DNA from: JANWXD01 sp037446115
GTDB taxonomy: Bacteria; Acidobacteriota; Terriglobia; Bryobacterales; Bryobacteraceae
NCBI GenBank assembly: GCA_037446115.1
Contig: JBBIJF010000056.1
Span: forward strand, 1 to 9,670
Direction of reading: 5' to 3'
Length of the DNA stretch: 9,670 nucleotides
Shown here: positions 1 through 6,990 of the stretch, one piece after another
Layout: each line of letters opens with the position of its first letter
Position numbering within the stretch: the stretch's first letter is position 1
Translations under genes and position numbers: made by a program
The notes under the pieces: generated by a model
Seen by the model: only the letters and a program-made list of their open reading frames with translations
Databases searched by the model: none
Told to the model about the DNA's origin: nothing

Positions 1-77
1 TGGTGGGCCCGTGGCGACTCGAACGCCAGACCTCTACCGTGTCAAGGTAGCGCTCTAACCAACTGAGCTACGGGCCC
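1..77 (-). tRNA. tRNA-Val (anticodon GAC)
   Basis: Read on the minus strand, this folds as a complete 77-nt cloverleaf. The acceptor stem GGGCCCG pairs with CGGGCCC, followed by discriminator A and a genomically encoded CCA (positions 1-3). The D-arm is GCTC/GAGC. The anticodon stem CTACC/GGTAG closes the loop TTGACAC, giving anticodon GAC, which reads the valine codon GUC. The T-arm TGGCG/CGCCA closes the loop TTCGAGT. Every stem is fully paired, so the gene looks functional. It ends exactly at the window edge, so anything downstream of it cannot be seen. It lies on the same strand as the AAA+ gene upstream but has its own -10 element. Confidence 0.97.
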
Positions 78-93
78 GTGTGGGTTCAGCGAG

Positions 94-102
94 ATTGTAG
101 CA
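94..102 (-). promoter_or_regulatory. Extended -10 element of the tRNA-Val promoter
   Basis: On the minus strand the bases read TGCTACAAT: a TACAAT -10 box (94-99) preceded by the extended -10 TGn motif. The box ends 16 nt before the 5' end of the mature tRNA, which leaves room for a start point and a short 5' leader removed by RNase P. No good -35 box lies 16-18 nt further upstream, so recognition would rest on the extended -10. This is inferred from sequence only. Confidence 0.45.
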
Positions 103-227
103 CAGCAGGAGCCGCCCGGAGCTGGGGCGAAATGCCACATCCTGGCCCCCGGTGGCCCACAAAACCGAGTTCTCCCCAGCCGGGTGGCGGCGTCTCAGGT
201 TCGCGGCCCTGGCGCGCGGAAAACGCC

Positions 228-1400
228 TCAGCCCCGGCGTGAGGTGCGGGCCGTCTTGTAGGTTTCCGCCGGAGCCGTGCTGGCCGCCGCTTCCACCGCC
301 AGCGGCGCAGGAAGCCCGGCCATGGCCGCCATCGCATGCAGCTCGATGCCCTCGGCCTCTTTGACGAACGTCATCGAATTGCGCTCGGCGTCGTAATCAA
401 TGCGCAGCAGATCTCCGCCCCGCAACTGGTCCGTCGCGATCAGATTCGACATGGGCTGCACGACCAGCCGTTCGATGGCCCGCTTCAGATGCCGAGCGCC
501 GTATTTCAGGTCCGTGCCCTGGCGCAGCAGGTACTCCCGGGCGGGCTCAGTCACCTGAAATACGAAACTGTTCGCACCTGTGGATTCAAACACCCGCCGC
601 TGCAACAGGCCCAGCTCGATGTCGAGAATCTTCTTGAGCTCGGGCTCGCCCAGAGGCTTGAACACCACGATCTTGTCCAGACGGTTGATGAACTCGGGCG
701 TGAATTTCCTCCGGGCCGCCTCCTCGCCCGCCCGCGTGATCTTGCCCGTCAGTTTGGCGCTGGTCCGGCCCGTAGGATCCGCCGGGGCATTTGCCGCGGC
801 AAATCCCAAAGTGGGTCTCAAAATGGAACTCATCTGGTGCGCGCCGAGGTTGCTGGTCATGAAGATCATGGCTCGGGAGAAATCCACGCGGCGGTTGTCG
901 CCGAGCGTCAGGGTGGCTTTGTCCAGGATGCCGAGCAGCAGGTTCCACAACGCGTCGCTCGCCTTCTCGATCTCGTCAAACAGCACGAAGCTCAGCTTGA
1001 CGCGGTCCGTGTGGTACTGGTTGAGCACTTCCTGGCTCAGCAACGGGTGCGTCTCCCGGTGGCCCAAGTAGCCCGGAGGCGACCCGATGAGCTTGGCGAT
1101 CTCGTGGCTGTGCTGAAACTCGCCGCAGTCAATCTTGATGACGGCACGGGCAGTCCCCACCAGGCTTTCGGCCGTGGCTTCGACGATCCGCGTCTTGCCC
1201 GATCCCGTAGGTCCCAGGAACAGAAAGTTGCCCACGGGGCGACCGGGGCTGGTCATCCCGGTCAAGTACATCTGATAGACATTGACAATTTGTTGGATCG
1301 CTTCGTCCTGGCCCACGATCAGGCGTCGCAGGTTCCGTTCGAGCGCTTCCGCGTCCCGCCCGGTCCGCGTCGGATCCAGCACTTTGTTCAGCCGCACCAT
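228..1400 (-). CDS. Compact Clp/Hsp100-type AAA+ ATPase (ClpA/ClpB/ClpC D2-like, single AAA module)
   Basis: The 390-residue protein begins almost directly with the Hsp100 second AAA module (IVGQDEAIQQIV, about 28-39) and lacks the N domain, D1 and middle domain of ClpA/B/C. Visible motifs are Walker A GPTGSGKT (63-70), an aromatic pore loop GSPPGYLG (106-113, Tyr111), Walker B VLFDE (139-143), sensor-1 Asn184, an arginine finger in EFINRLD (Arg240) and sensor-2 GAR (301-303) within a ClpB_D2-small domain (about 245-340). An LGF tripeptide (198-200) sits between sensor 1 and the arginine finger, where ClpA/ClpC/ClpX carry the loop that docks on ClpP. The last 45 residues are Ala-rich and probably disordered. 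The ATG is preceded by GGAGAAG with good spacing. The likely role is a hexameric ATP-driven unfoldase or remodeller in the cytoplasm; substrate and protease partner are unknown. It is too short for ClpB/ClpC, lacks a ClpX zinc-binding domain, and resembles D2 more than ClpX. Confidence 0.88.
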   Translation of the reverse strand: MVRLNKVLDPTRTGRDAEALERNLRRLIVGQDEAIQQIVNVYQMYLTGMTSPGRPVGNFLFLGPTGSGKTRIVEATAESLVGTARAVIKIDCGEFQHSHEIAKLIGSPPGYLGHRETHPLLSQEVLNQYHTDRVKLSFVLFDEIEKASDALWNLLLGILDKATLTLGDNRRVDFSRAMIFMTSNLGAHQMSSILRPTLGFAAANAPADPTGRTSAKLTGKITRAGEEAARRKFTPEFINRLDKIVVFKPLGEPELKKILDIELGLLQRRVFESTGANSFVFQVTEPAREYLLRQGTDLKYGARHLKRAIERLVVQPMSNLIATDQLRGGDLLRIDYDAERNSMTFVKEAEGIELHAMAAMAGLPAPLAVEAAASTAPAETYKTARTSRRG

Positions 1401-1404
1401 AAAA

Positions 1405-1411
1405 CTTCTCC
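1405..1411 (-). promoter_or_regulatory. Ribosome binding site of the AAA+ ATPase gene
   Basis: On the minus strand GGAGAAG lies 4 nt before the ATG, with the GGAG core 7 nt away. It supports that start codon, which also places the protein start just before the conserved VGQDEAI segment. Confidence 0.6.
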
Positions 1412-1480
1412 GCCCCTCCTCACCAGCCGGGGCCTTCCACCGAGATTCCGTGCAACCGGCTTGCCACTCACCCTAACCTA

Positions 1481-1542
1481 TCGGCGGAATCGCCGAGGTT
1501 TATCGCAGCAGCCCCCAACAACTATGTGCTGCGGAGGCTCGG
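1481..1542. repeat. Overlapping inverted repeats in the spacer between the SDR and AAA+ genes
   Basis: The 168-base spacer (1401-1568) holds a perfect 6-bp hairpin TCGGCG-GAAT-CGCCGA (1481-1496). A second inverted repeat has arms CGCAGCA (1504-1510) and TGCTGCG (1527-1533), extended outward by CCGAG (1493-1497) and CTCGG (1538-1542). The two structures share bases 1493-1496, so they would compete in RNA. Neither is followed by a T-run in either direction, so a classical terminator is not supported. I see no convincing sigma-70 promoter for the AAA+ gene here, so cotranscription with the SDR gene remains possible. Confidence 0.35.
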
Positions 1543-1568
1543 TTTCGTGCAACAAATCTCACCCGCCG

Positions 1569-2294
1569 TTACCGCAACGGCTTGGAAGGCCGCATCTCCA
1601 CCCGGCTGACGAGCGTGCGCGCCGGCATGCGCAACACCAGCGAAACCACCTCGGCGACGTCTTCAGGAGCGATCTTCCAGCTCTCGTCCTGCGAGCGGCG
1701 CCCGAAGTCCGTGGCGACGCTGCCCGGCATGATGTAGCATACGCGGACGTCCTCGTAGCGGTGGTCGAGCATGAGCGCTTCACTGAAACCGTTGAGCCCG
1801 AACTTGGAGGCGTTGTAGGCGGCACCGCCGGCGAAAGCGTTTTTTCCAGCCAGGCTACTTATATTGATGATGAAGCCGCCGCCGCGGTTCCGGAAGCGCG
1901 GCAGCGCCTCGTGGCAACAGTAGTAAACTCCGGTGAGGTTGGTCTCAATGGTGCGGCGCCACTGCTCCGGAGTCAGATCCGCTACGGAGGCAAAGATTCC
2001 GACGCCGGCGTTATTCACCAATATGTCCAAGGCTCCAAAGCGCTGGTCTAGGAAGCCGAACAAACGGCGGACCTGCTCGAGATCGGCCACATCCGCTGCC
2101 TGACCGTCCACGATTCCACCCGTCGCCTCAGCCAGCTCCCGGACCGCCTGGCCGACTGCGGCCGCCGACCGGCTGCAAATAGCCACCTGTACTCCTTCGC
2201 GCAGCAAACGCTCCGCGATGGCCCGGCCGATGCCGCGCGATCCTCCGGTGACGAGAGCGATTTTACCTGTCAGAGGTTTCTCCATGGCCGCCAT
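1569..2294 (-). CDS. Classical short-chain dehydrogenase/reductase (SDR family oxidoreductase)
   Basis: The 241-residue protein is a typical single-domain classical SDR, a soluble NAD(P)-dependent oxidoreductase. The Rossmann nucleotide motif TGGSRGIG spans 16-23, with Arg20 and a downstream CSRS segment (40-43) that would favour NADP(H) over NAD(H). The structural NNAG motif is at 94-97. The catalytic tetrad can be read as Asn119, Ser147, Tyr160 and Lys164 (YNASK), followed by the PG motif (190-191) and a TDF segment typical of the substrate-side loop. The substrate cannot be told from sequence; the family reduces ketones, sugars and acyl chains. Two starts are possible, the ATG at 2294 or the fourth codon (ATG at 2285); neither has a strong Shine-Dalgarno sequence, and both lie upstream of the fold. 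The gene is divergent from the haem operon and in the same direction as the AAA+ gene 168 nt downstream. Confidence 0.93.
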   Translation of the reverse strand: MAAMEKPLTGKIALVTGGSRGIGRAIAERLLREGVQVAICSRSAAAVGQAVRELAEATGGIVDGQAADVADLEQVRRLFGFLDQRFGALDILVNNAGVGIFASVADLTPEQWRRTIETNLTGVYYCCHEALPRFRNRGGGFIINISSLAGKNAFAGGAAYNASKFGLNGFSEALMLDHRYEDVRVCYIMPGSVATDFGRRSQDESWKIAPEDVAEVVSLVLRMPARTLVSRVEMRPSKPLR

Positions 2295-2351
2295 TATGCC
2301 AAGCCCCGGGGCCCCCCGCCGTGATGCGCGGGTTCACCCAGGGCCCGGCGT

Positions 2352-2357
2352 TATACT
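2352..2357 (+). promoter_or_regulatory. Candidate -10 element upstream of the ccsA-hem operon
   Basis: TATACT in the 99-base divergent spacer matches the sigma-70 -10 consensus at five of six bases and lies about 37 nt before the first start codon of the operon. No good -35 hexamer is present at 16-18 nt. The same AT island reads TATAAC on the minus strand, so it could also serve the divergent SDR gene. Arms CCCAG (2337-2341) and CTGGG (2356-2360) form an inverted repeat around it. Weak evidence. Confidence 0.35.
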
Positions 2358-2393
2358 GGGAAACGAACCCTTTGCGCCGCCGAAACGGTTCCT

Positions 2394-3218
2394 GTGATGC
2401 ATGAAACCAGCACGATGTGGCTGCGTGTGGCCGCAGCCCTCTATGCCGCCGGACTGATCCACGCGGTTGCCGTGCTGCTCCGGCGCCATTCCGGCTTATT
2501 CCGCCCTGCCCTGGTCGCCTTCTCGGTGGGGACGGTCCTGCACATGGTTTCCATCGTCGAGGAGGCCTTGTACACCGGACACTTCCCGCTGAACAACGTT
2601 TACGAGTCGGTTTCCCTTTGCGCCTTTCTGATCGCGGTGGTTTTCCTGATCGTAAACTGGCGCTACCAGTTTGAAACGCTGAGCGTGTTTCTGTTTCCGC
2701 TGGTTTTTGTGATGACCCTGCTCGGGGGCTTGGGCAATCCGGTGACGACGTGGACCAGCGAGGCGGTGCGCGATGCCTGGCTCACGGTGCATGTGGCACT
2801 CGTGCTGCTCGGCTATGCCGCATTGTTGGTGATGGCAGCGGCTTCGATTGCCTACCTGATTCAGGAACAGCATCTGAAACGCAAGCGGCCGCCGGAATGG
2901 TTCAAGAGTCTGCCGCCGCTTGGCACGCTGGACGAACTCATTTCGAAATCCATGGCGGTGGGCTTCGTGCTGATCACCCTGGCGGTGGTGGCCGGCAGTA
3001 CGTGGGCTTTCATCGAGTCCGGCACGCGCTGGATCCGGGAACCGAAGATCGTCATCTCCCTGGTGACCTGGGGGTTTTACCTCCTCATGGTGTTCCTGCG
3101 GGTGAGTGCGGGCTGGCGGGGGCGCAAGGCGGCCTTCCTGGCGATCGCCGTCGTCGGATGCTCGGCGCTGACCTGGGCGGCGCATTCCGGGCTGCGGAAT
3201 TTGCTGGTCAAAGGATGA
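2394..3218 (+). CDS. ccsA: CcsA/HemX-family integral membrane protein (cytochrome c assembly protein type)
   Basis: This polytopic membrane protein of about 274 residues has roughly eight hydrophobic segments: about 9-29, 36-56, 71-88, 95-113, 129-155, 187-207, 219-236 and 245-263. Family features are the PLNNVYESVSL segment (65-75) between early helices, the HVALVLLGYAAL helix with His133, and the C-terminal AHSGL with His264. CcsA proteins deliver and attach haem to apocytochrome c at the outer face of the membrane, while HemX homologues beside hemA affect glutamyl-tRNA reductase level. The tryptophan-rich loop normally reading WGxxWxWDPKE is degenerate here (ESGTRWIREPK, 208-218), which argues for HemX-like rather than true haem-ligase function. 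Starts at GTG 2394 or ATG 2397 differ by one residue. The stop overlaps the hemA start (ATGA), indicating translational coupling. Gene family is sure; exact role is not. Confidence 0.9.
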   Translation: MMHETSTMWLRVAAALYAAGLIHAVAVLLRRHSGLFRPALVAFSVGTVLHMVSIVEEALYTGHFPLNNVYESVSLCAFLIAVVFLIVNWRYQFETLSVFLFPLVFVMTLLGGLGNPVTTWTSEAVRDAWLTVHVALVLLGYAALLVMAAASIAYLIQEQHLKRKRPPEWFKSLPPLGTLDELISKSMAVGFVLITLAVVAGSTWAFIESGTRWIREPKIVISLVTWGFYLLMVFLRVSAGWRGRKAAFLAIAVVGCSALTWAAHSGLRNLLVKG

Positions 3219-4480
3219 AGCTCACCGTCACAGGCGTCAACCACCGCACGGCGCCGGTGGAACTGCGGGAACGCCTGGCTTTTGACGCCCGATCGCTTCC
3301 GGGCGCACTGAAGGCGTTGCGCCAGTCGAACGGGGTGCGGGAGGCGCTGATTCTGTCCACCTGCAACCGCGTCGAGGTGGCGGCGGCTTCGGAGGAAACC
3401 ACCGACATGCGCGCCCTGGTGGCGGGGTTTCTGGCCGCGTCGCACCACCTAGAGCCCGGGCTCCTTGATCCGCACCTGTACCACCACGAGAACCGCGAGG
3501 CGGTCCGCCACCTGTTCCGCGTGGCCGCGAGCCTGGATTCCATGGTGGTGGGCGAACCGCAGATCCTCGGCCAGATGAAAGCCGCCTATGCCGCGGCCAA
3601 GGCGCACGGCGCTTTGGGCGGCGAGCTCGAGGCGGTGCTGACCGCCGCATTCCGGGTGGCCAAGCGCGTCCGCTCGGAAACCGGAATCGGCCGGAGTGCG
3701 GTTTCCGTCAGCTTCGTCGCCGTAGAGCTGGCCCGGGAGATTTTCGGCTCGCTGGCCGGCAAAAAGGTGCTTGTCGTGGGCGCGGGTAAAATGTCGGAAC
3801 TGGCGGCGCGCTACCTGCACCGCTCCGGCGCCAGCCAGATCTTCGTCACCAACCGGACCGAAGACCGGGCCGCGGAACTGGCACGTTTGTTCGGCGGGTC
3901 CACGATTCCCTACAACGCCTTCCTCAGCCGGCTGCCGGAGATTGACATCCTCATCGCCTCGAGCGGCGCACCGCATTACATCCTCCACAAAGAGGACATG
4001 CGCCGCGTGATCGAAGCCCGGCGCAACCGGCCGGTGTTCCTGATCGACATCGCCGTGCCGCGCAACATTGACCCGGCGGTGAACGAACTGGACAACGTGT
4101 TCCTCTACGACATCGACGATCTCCAGCGTGTGGTGGAGGCCAACCGCCGGGAGCGGCTCAAAGAGGCGGCGCAGGCCGAGGAGATCATCGCCGCCGAGGT
4201 GGAGCGCTTGCTGGCGCGGCTGAAATCACGCGACGTGGCGCCCACCATCGTGAGCCTGCAACAGCAGCTCGAGCAGTGGCGACAGGCCGAGCTGGAACGC
4301 GTCCGCGGCAAGCTGGGCAGCCTCACGCCGCAGCAGCAAGAGGCGGTGGAGGCGCTGACGCGCGGCCTCATCAACAAGATCGCTCACGCGCCGATTGCCG
4401 AGTTGCGGCGGCACGCAGGAGACCCCGACGGCGTGCAGACGGTCGAGGTCATCCGGCGCATTTTCCGTCTGGATGAATGA
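3215..4480 (+). CDS. hemA: Glutamyl-tRNA reductase HemA
   Basis: HemA reduces glutamyl-tRNA(Glu) with NADPH to glutamate-1-semialdehyde, the first committed step of C5-pathway tetrapyrrole synthesis in the cytoplasm. The 421-residue length is normal. The start MKLTVTGVNHRTAPVE is the canonical N-terminus. The catalytic cysteine is Cys50 in STCNR (48-52), and the GEPQILGQ substrate motif is at 113-120. The NADPH Rossmann domain (about 170-310) has the glycine motif VGAGKM (188-193). The C-terminal helical dimerisation domain runs from about 315 to 415. The ATG at 3215 overlaps the upstream TGA by four bases; the same frame stays open far upstream, but that extension overlaps the membrane-protein gene and lacks family similarity. 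hemC follows at once. No hemL is in the window, so the next enzyme is encoded elsewhere. Confidence 0.98.
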   Translation: MKLTVTGVNHRTAPVELRERLAFDARSLPGALKALRQSNGVREALILSTCNRVEVAAASEETTDMRALVAGFLAASHHLEPGLLDPHLYHHENREAVRHLFRVAASLDSMVVGEPQILGQMKAAYAAAKAHGALGGELEAVLTAAFRVAKRVRSETGIGRSAVSVSFVAVELAREIFGSLAGKKVLVVGAGKMSELAARYLHRSGASQIFVTNRTEDRAAELARLFGGSTIPYNAFLSRLPEIDILIASSGAPHYILHKEDMRRVIEARRNRPVFLIDIAVPRNIDPAVNELDNVFLYDIDDLQRVVEANRRERLKEAAQAEEIIAAEVERLLARLKSRDVAPTIVSLQQQLEQWRQAELERVRGKLGSLTPQQQEAVEALTRGLINKIAHAPIAELRRHAGDPDGVQTVEVIRRIFRLDE

Positions 4481-4481
4481 G

Positions 4482-5405
4482 ATGCTGCGTATCGGGTCGC
4501 GCGGCTCGCAACTGGCCCTGTGGCAGGCTCGGCGGATCCAGCAGCGGCTGGAGGAGATGGGAGAGGTCTGCGTGATCGAGATTATCAAGACCACGGGCGA
4601 CAAGATCACGGACGTGCCGCTGGCGCAGGTGGGGAGCAAGGGTCTGTTTACCAAGGAGATCGAAGAAGCCCTGCTTGAGGGGCGCGTGGATCTGGCCGTG
4701 CATAGCCTGAAGGATCTGCCGACCGAGTTGCCGCACGGTCTGACGATCGCCGCCATTGCCGAACGCGAAGATCCGCGCGATGCGGTGGTGGGGGCGCGCC
4801 TGAGGGATCTCGCGGCCGGAGCCCGTGTGGGCACGAGTTCTCTCCGCCGAACCGCCCAGCTCCGGGCGTTGCGGCCTGATCTGGAAATCGAGCCGCTGCG
4901 CGGGAATCTGGACACGCGGCTACGCAAACTGGACGAAGGACGCTACGACGCCATCGTGGCGGCGTCTGCGGGCCTGAAGCGCCTCGGCCAGGAGCACCGT
5001 ATCGCCGAGGTGCTGGAACCCGCGGTGATGTGTCCGGCGGTGGGCCAGGGCGCGCTGGCCGTGGAGACCCGTGCGGATGGCGGGCGGGCGCAGGAGACCT
5101 GCCGCCGCCTGGATGATCCCGAGGCGCGCGCGGCGGTGACGGCGGAACGCGCGGTGCTGCGGGCTCTGGGAGGCGGCTGCCAGGTGCCGCTCGGAGCGTG
5201 CGCCCGCCTCACCGGCGGCGCGCTCCATCTGGAAGCCGTAGTGGCGGCGCCGGACGGATCCAGCCGGATCCACCTGGAAGACAGCGGGCCGGCTGCGGAG
5301 GCCGAGCGGATCGGGACACGATTGGGCCGCCGGCTGCTGGAGGCCGGGGCCAACCGCATTCTGGAAGCCGTGTACGGCACGGCCCTGCGCACGCCCAACG
5401 TATGA
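4482..5405 (+). CDS. hemC: Hydroxymethylbilane synthase (porphobilinogen deaminase) HemC
   Basis: HemC condenses four porphobilinogens head to tail into hydroxymethylbilane. The 307-residue protein has all the family signatures: LRIGSRGSQLALWQ at the N-terminus, catalytic Asp78 in HSLKDLPTELP, GTSSLRR (117-123) and RGNLDTRL (140-147) with substrate-binding arginines, and Cys233 in LGGGCQVPLG, which carries the dipyrromethane cofactor. Two starts compete: ATG 4473, overlapping the hemA end by 8 nt, and ATG 4482, one base after the hemA stop. I prefer 4482 because a GGA lies 8 nt upstream and the conserved LRIG segment then follows Met directly. The stop overlaps the next gene's ATG (ATGA), so its product is made next to HemD, which suits the unstable intermediate. 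Confidence 0.97.
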   Translation: MLRIGSRGSQLALWQARRIQQRLEEMGEVCVIEIIKTTGDKITDVPLAQVGSKGLFTKEIEEALLEGRVDLAVHSLKDLPTELPHGLTIAAIAEREDPRDAVVGARLRDLAAGARVGTSSLRRTAQLRALRPDLEIEPLRGNLDTRLRKLDEGRYDAIVAASAGLKRLGQEHRIAEVLEPAVMCPAVGQGALAVETRADGGRAQETCRRLDDPEARAAVTAERAVLRALGGGCQVPLGACARLTGGALHLEAVVAAPDGSSRIHLEDSGPAAEAERIGTRLGRRLLEAGANRILEAVYGTALRTPNV

Positions 5406-6898
5406 GCAAGGTCTACCTGGTCGGGGCCGGTCCGGGCGATCCCGAACTCATCACGGTCAAGGGACGGCGCGTGCTCGCAAGCGCAGACGTGGTTCTCTAT
5501 GACCACTTGGCGCCGGCGGCGCTGCTCGAGTCGGCGCCGCCTCAGGCCGAACGCATCTACGTCGGCAAGAAACGGGCGGCGCACACGGTCTCGCAGGAAG
5601 AAATCTGCCGCATGATGATCGAGCGGGCGCGCCGCGGTCTCACGGTGGTACGCCTGAAAGGCGGGGATCCGTTGATTTTCGGCCGCGGCGGCGAGGAGGC
5701 CGAGGCGCTGGCGGAGGCGGGCATTCCGTTTGAGATCGTGCCGGGCGTGACCGCACCTCTGGGCCTGGCCGCCTACGCCGGGGTGCCGCTGACGCATCGG
5801 GAGCACACCTCCGCGGTCACTTTCGTCACCGGCCACGACGTGGGGCGCATCGACTGGAGCCGGGTGGGACTGAGCGAGACGCTGGTGATCTACATGGGGC
5901 TGACCACGTTCCCGCAGATTGCGGCGGAGCTGATGGCGCGCGGCCGCGCGCCGGATACGCCCGCCGTCGCAGTGCGCTGGGCGACGCGCCGCGACCAGCA
6001 GACGCTGGCCGGGACGCTCGCCTCGCTGCCGCGCCTGATTGAGGAACACGGCATGAAGCCGCCGGCGACCATCATCGTGGGCGAGGTGGTACGTCTGCGG
6101 GAGAAGCTGAACTGGTATGAGCGGCTGCCGCTTTTCGGACGCCGCGTCGTGGTGACGCGGCCCCGCGGGCAGGCCGAGGAACTCTCGAGCCGGCTGAGCG
6201 CGCTCGGGGCCGACGTGGTCGAGCTGCCGGCCATCGAGATCCGGCCGGCAAGCGACTACGGCCCGCTCGACCGCGCGCTGGCCTGTCTGAGTTCCTACGA
6301 TTGGCTGATTTTCACGAGCGCCAACGGGGTGCGCTACTTTCTGGAGCGCCTGGACGCCTCGCGCTCTGACCTGCGCGCCCTGAAAGCGCGCCTGTGCGCC
6401 ATCGGACCGGCGACGCGGCACGCCCTGGAAGCGCTCCATCTCAAGGTGGATCTGATGCCGGAGGAGTACGTAGCCGAAAGCCTGGTACGGGCTTTCGCGC
6501 GGGAAGACCTGGAGGGCAAGCGGATTCTGCTGCCACGCGCGGCTGTGGCGCGCGACCTGGTTCCGGCGGAGCTGCGCCGCCGCGGCGCCCAAGTGGATGT
6601 GGTGGAAGCGTACCGCACGGAAGCTCCTGCTGACCTTGCGGCGCGGGCACGGGAAGTGTTCGCCGAGGCGCGCAAGCCGGACTGGATCACGTTCACAAGT
6701 TCCTCGACCGCACGCAACTTTGTGAAGGCCGCAGGCGGCCAGTTGCTGGAAGGGGTGCGCATCGCCTCGATCGGACCGGTGACGACCGCCACGGTGCGGA
6801 GCCTGGGGCTCGAAGTGGCGGCGCAAGCGGATCCGTACACGGTGGACGGGCTCGTCTCCGCCATTCTTTCCGCGGAACGGAAAAGCGCATCCGTCTGA
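5402..6898 (+). CDS. cobA-hemD: Fused uroporphyrinogen-III C-methyltransferase / uroporphyrinogen-III synthase (CobA-HemD)
   Basis: This is a 498-residue two-domain enzyme. Residues 1 to about 243 are a SAM-dependent uroporphyrinogen-III methyltransferase (SUMT): VGAGPGD (7-13), the RLKGGDPLIFGRGGEE loop (84-99), VPGVTA (113-118) and VTGH (142-145). It makes precorrin-2 for sirohaem and cobalamin. Residues from about 246 to 490 are HemD, which inverts ring D while closing hydroxymethylbilane to uroporphyrinogen III: LFGRRVVVTRPRGQA (244-258), FTSANGV (304-310), VEAYRT (401-406), FTSSSTARNF (431-440) and SIGPVTTAT (456-464). The linker is short and the frame unbroken, so this is a true fusion, known from several phyla. 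The ATG overlaps the hemC stop by four bases. HemD output can go straight to the methylase or leave toward haem, so this protein sits at the haem/sirohaem branch. No separate hemE follows. Confidence 0.97.
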   Translation: MSKVYLVGAGPGDPELITVKGRRVLASADVVLYDHLAPAALLESAPPQAERIYVGKKRAAHTVSQEEICRMMIERARRGLTVVRLKGGDPLIFGRGGEEAEALAEAGIPFEIVPGVTAPLGLAAYAGVPLTHREHTSAVTFVTGHDVGRIDWSRVGLSETLVIYMGLTTFPQIAAELMARGRAPDTPAVAVRWATRRDQQTLAGTLASLPRLIEEHGMKPPATIIVGEVVRLREKLNWYERLPLFGRRVVVTRPRGQAEELSSRLSALGADVVELPAIEIRPASDYGPLDRALACLSSYDWLIFTSANGVRYFLERLDASRSDLRALKARLCAIGPATRHALEALHLKVDLMPEEYVAESLVRAFAREDLEGKRILLPRAAVARDLVPAELRRRGAQVDVVEAYRTEAPADLAARAREVFAEARKPDWITFTSSSTARNFVKAAGGQLLEGVRIASIGPVTTATVRSLGLEVAAQADPYTVDGLVSAILSAERKSASV

Positions 6899-6939
6899 GC
6901 CGAGCTCGCCAGGTGGCGGCGCTGGTCTTGGCAGTGCGG

Positions 6940-6961
6940 TCATGATGCTCGTGATTTTTTT
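6940..6961 (+). terminator. Weak rho-independent terminator after the hem operon
   Basis: TCATGA (6940-6945) pairs with TCGTGA (6949-6954) over six bases, including one G-U, around a TGC loop and is followed at once by seven T (6955-6961). It lies 42 nt after the cobA-hemD stop. The stem is short and AU-rich, so termination may be partial. The T-run also abuts the next promoter's -35 box. Confidence 0.5.
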
Positions 6962-6962
6962 C

Positions 6963-6990
6963 TTGACACCGCGCGCGCAATCCGTATACT
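6963..6990 (+). promoter_or_regulatory. Strong sigma-70-type promoter for the RHH/polysaccharide operon
   Basis: A perfect -35 TTGACA (6963-6968), a 16-nt spacer and TATACT (6985-6990), five of six bases of the -10 consensus. The run of seven T just upstream may help as a UP-like element. Transcription should begin about 6996-6998, some 200 nt before the RHH gene. It is the best-matching promoter in the window. Confidence 0.8.

Noticed and set aside
1..227. Integration site or mobile element next to the tRNA gene
   Set aside because: No integrase, direct repeat of the tRNA 3' end, or transposase is visible; the side beyond the tRNA 3' end lies outside the window.
336..2051. Long plus-strand open frame (571 codons) opposite the AAA+ and SDR genes
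   Set aside because: It is antisense to two genes with full family motifs, crosses both, and its translation is rich in Arg, Gln, His and Pro without any recognisable domain; typical of GC-rich shadow frames.
2750..3214. N-terminal extension of the hemA frame by 155 codons
   Set aside because: It overlaps the membrane-protein gene and has no HemA similarity; MKLTVTGVNHRTAPVE at 3215 is the canonical HemA start.
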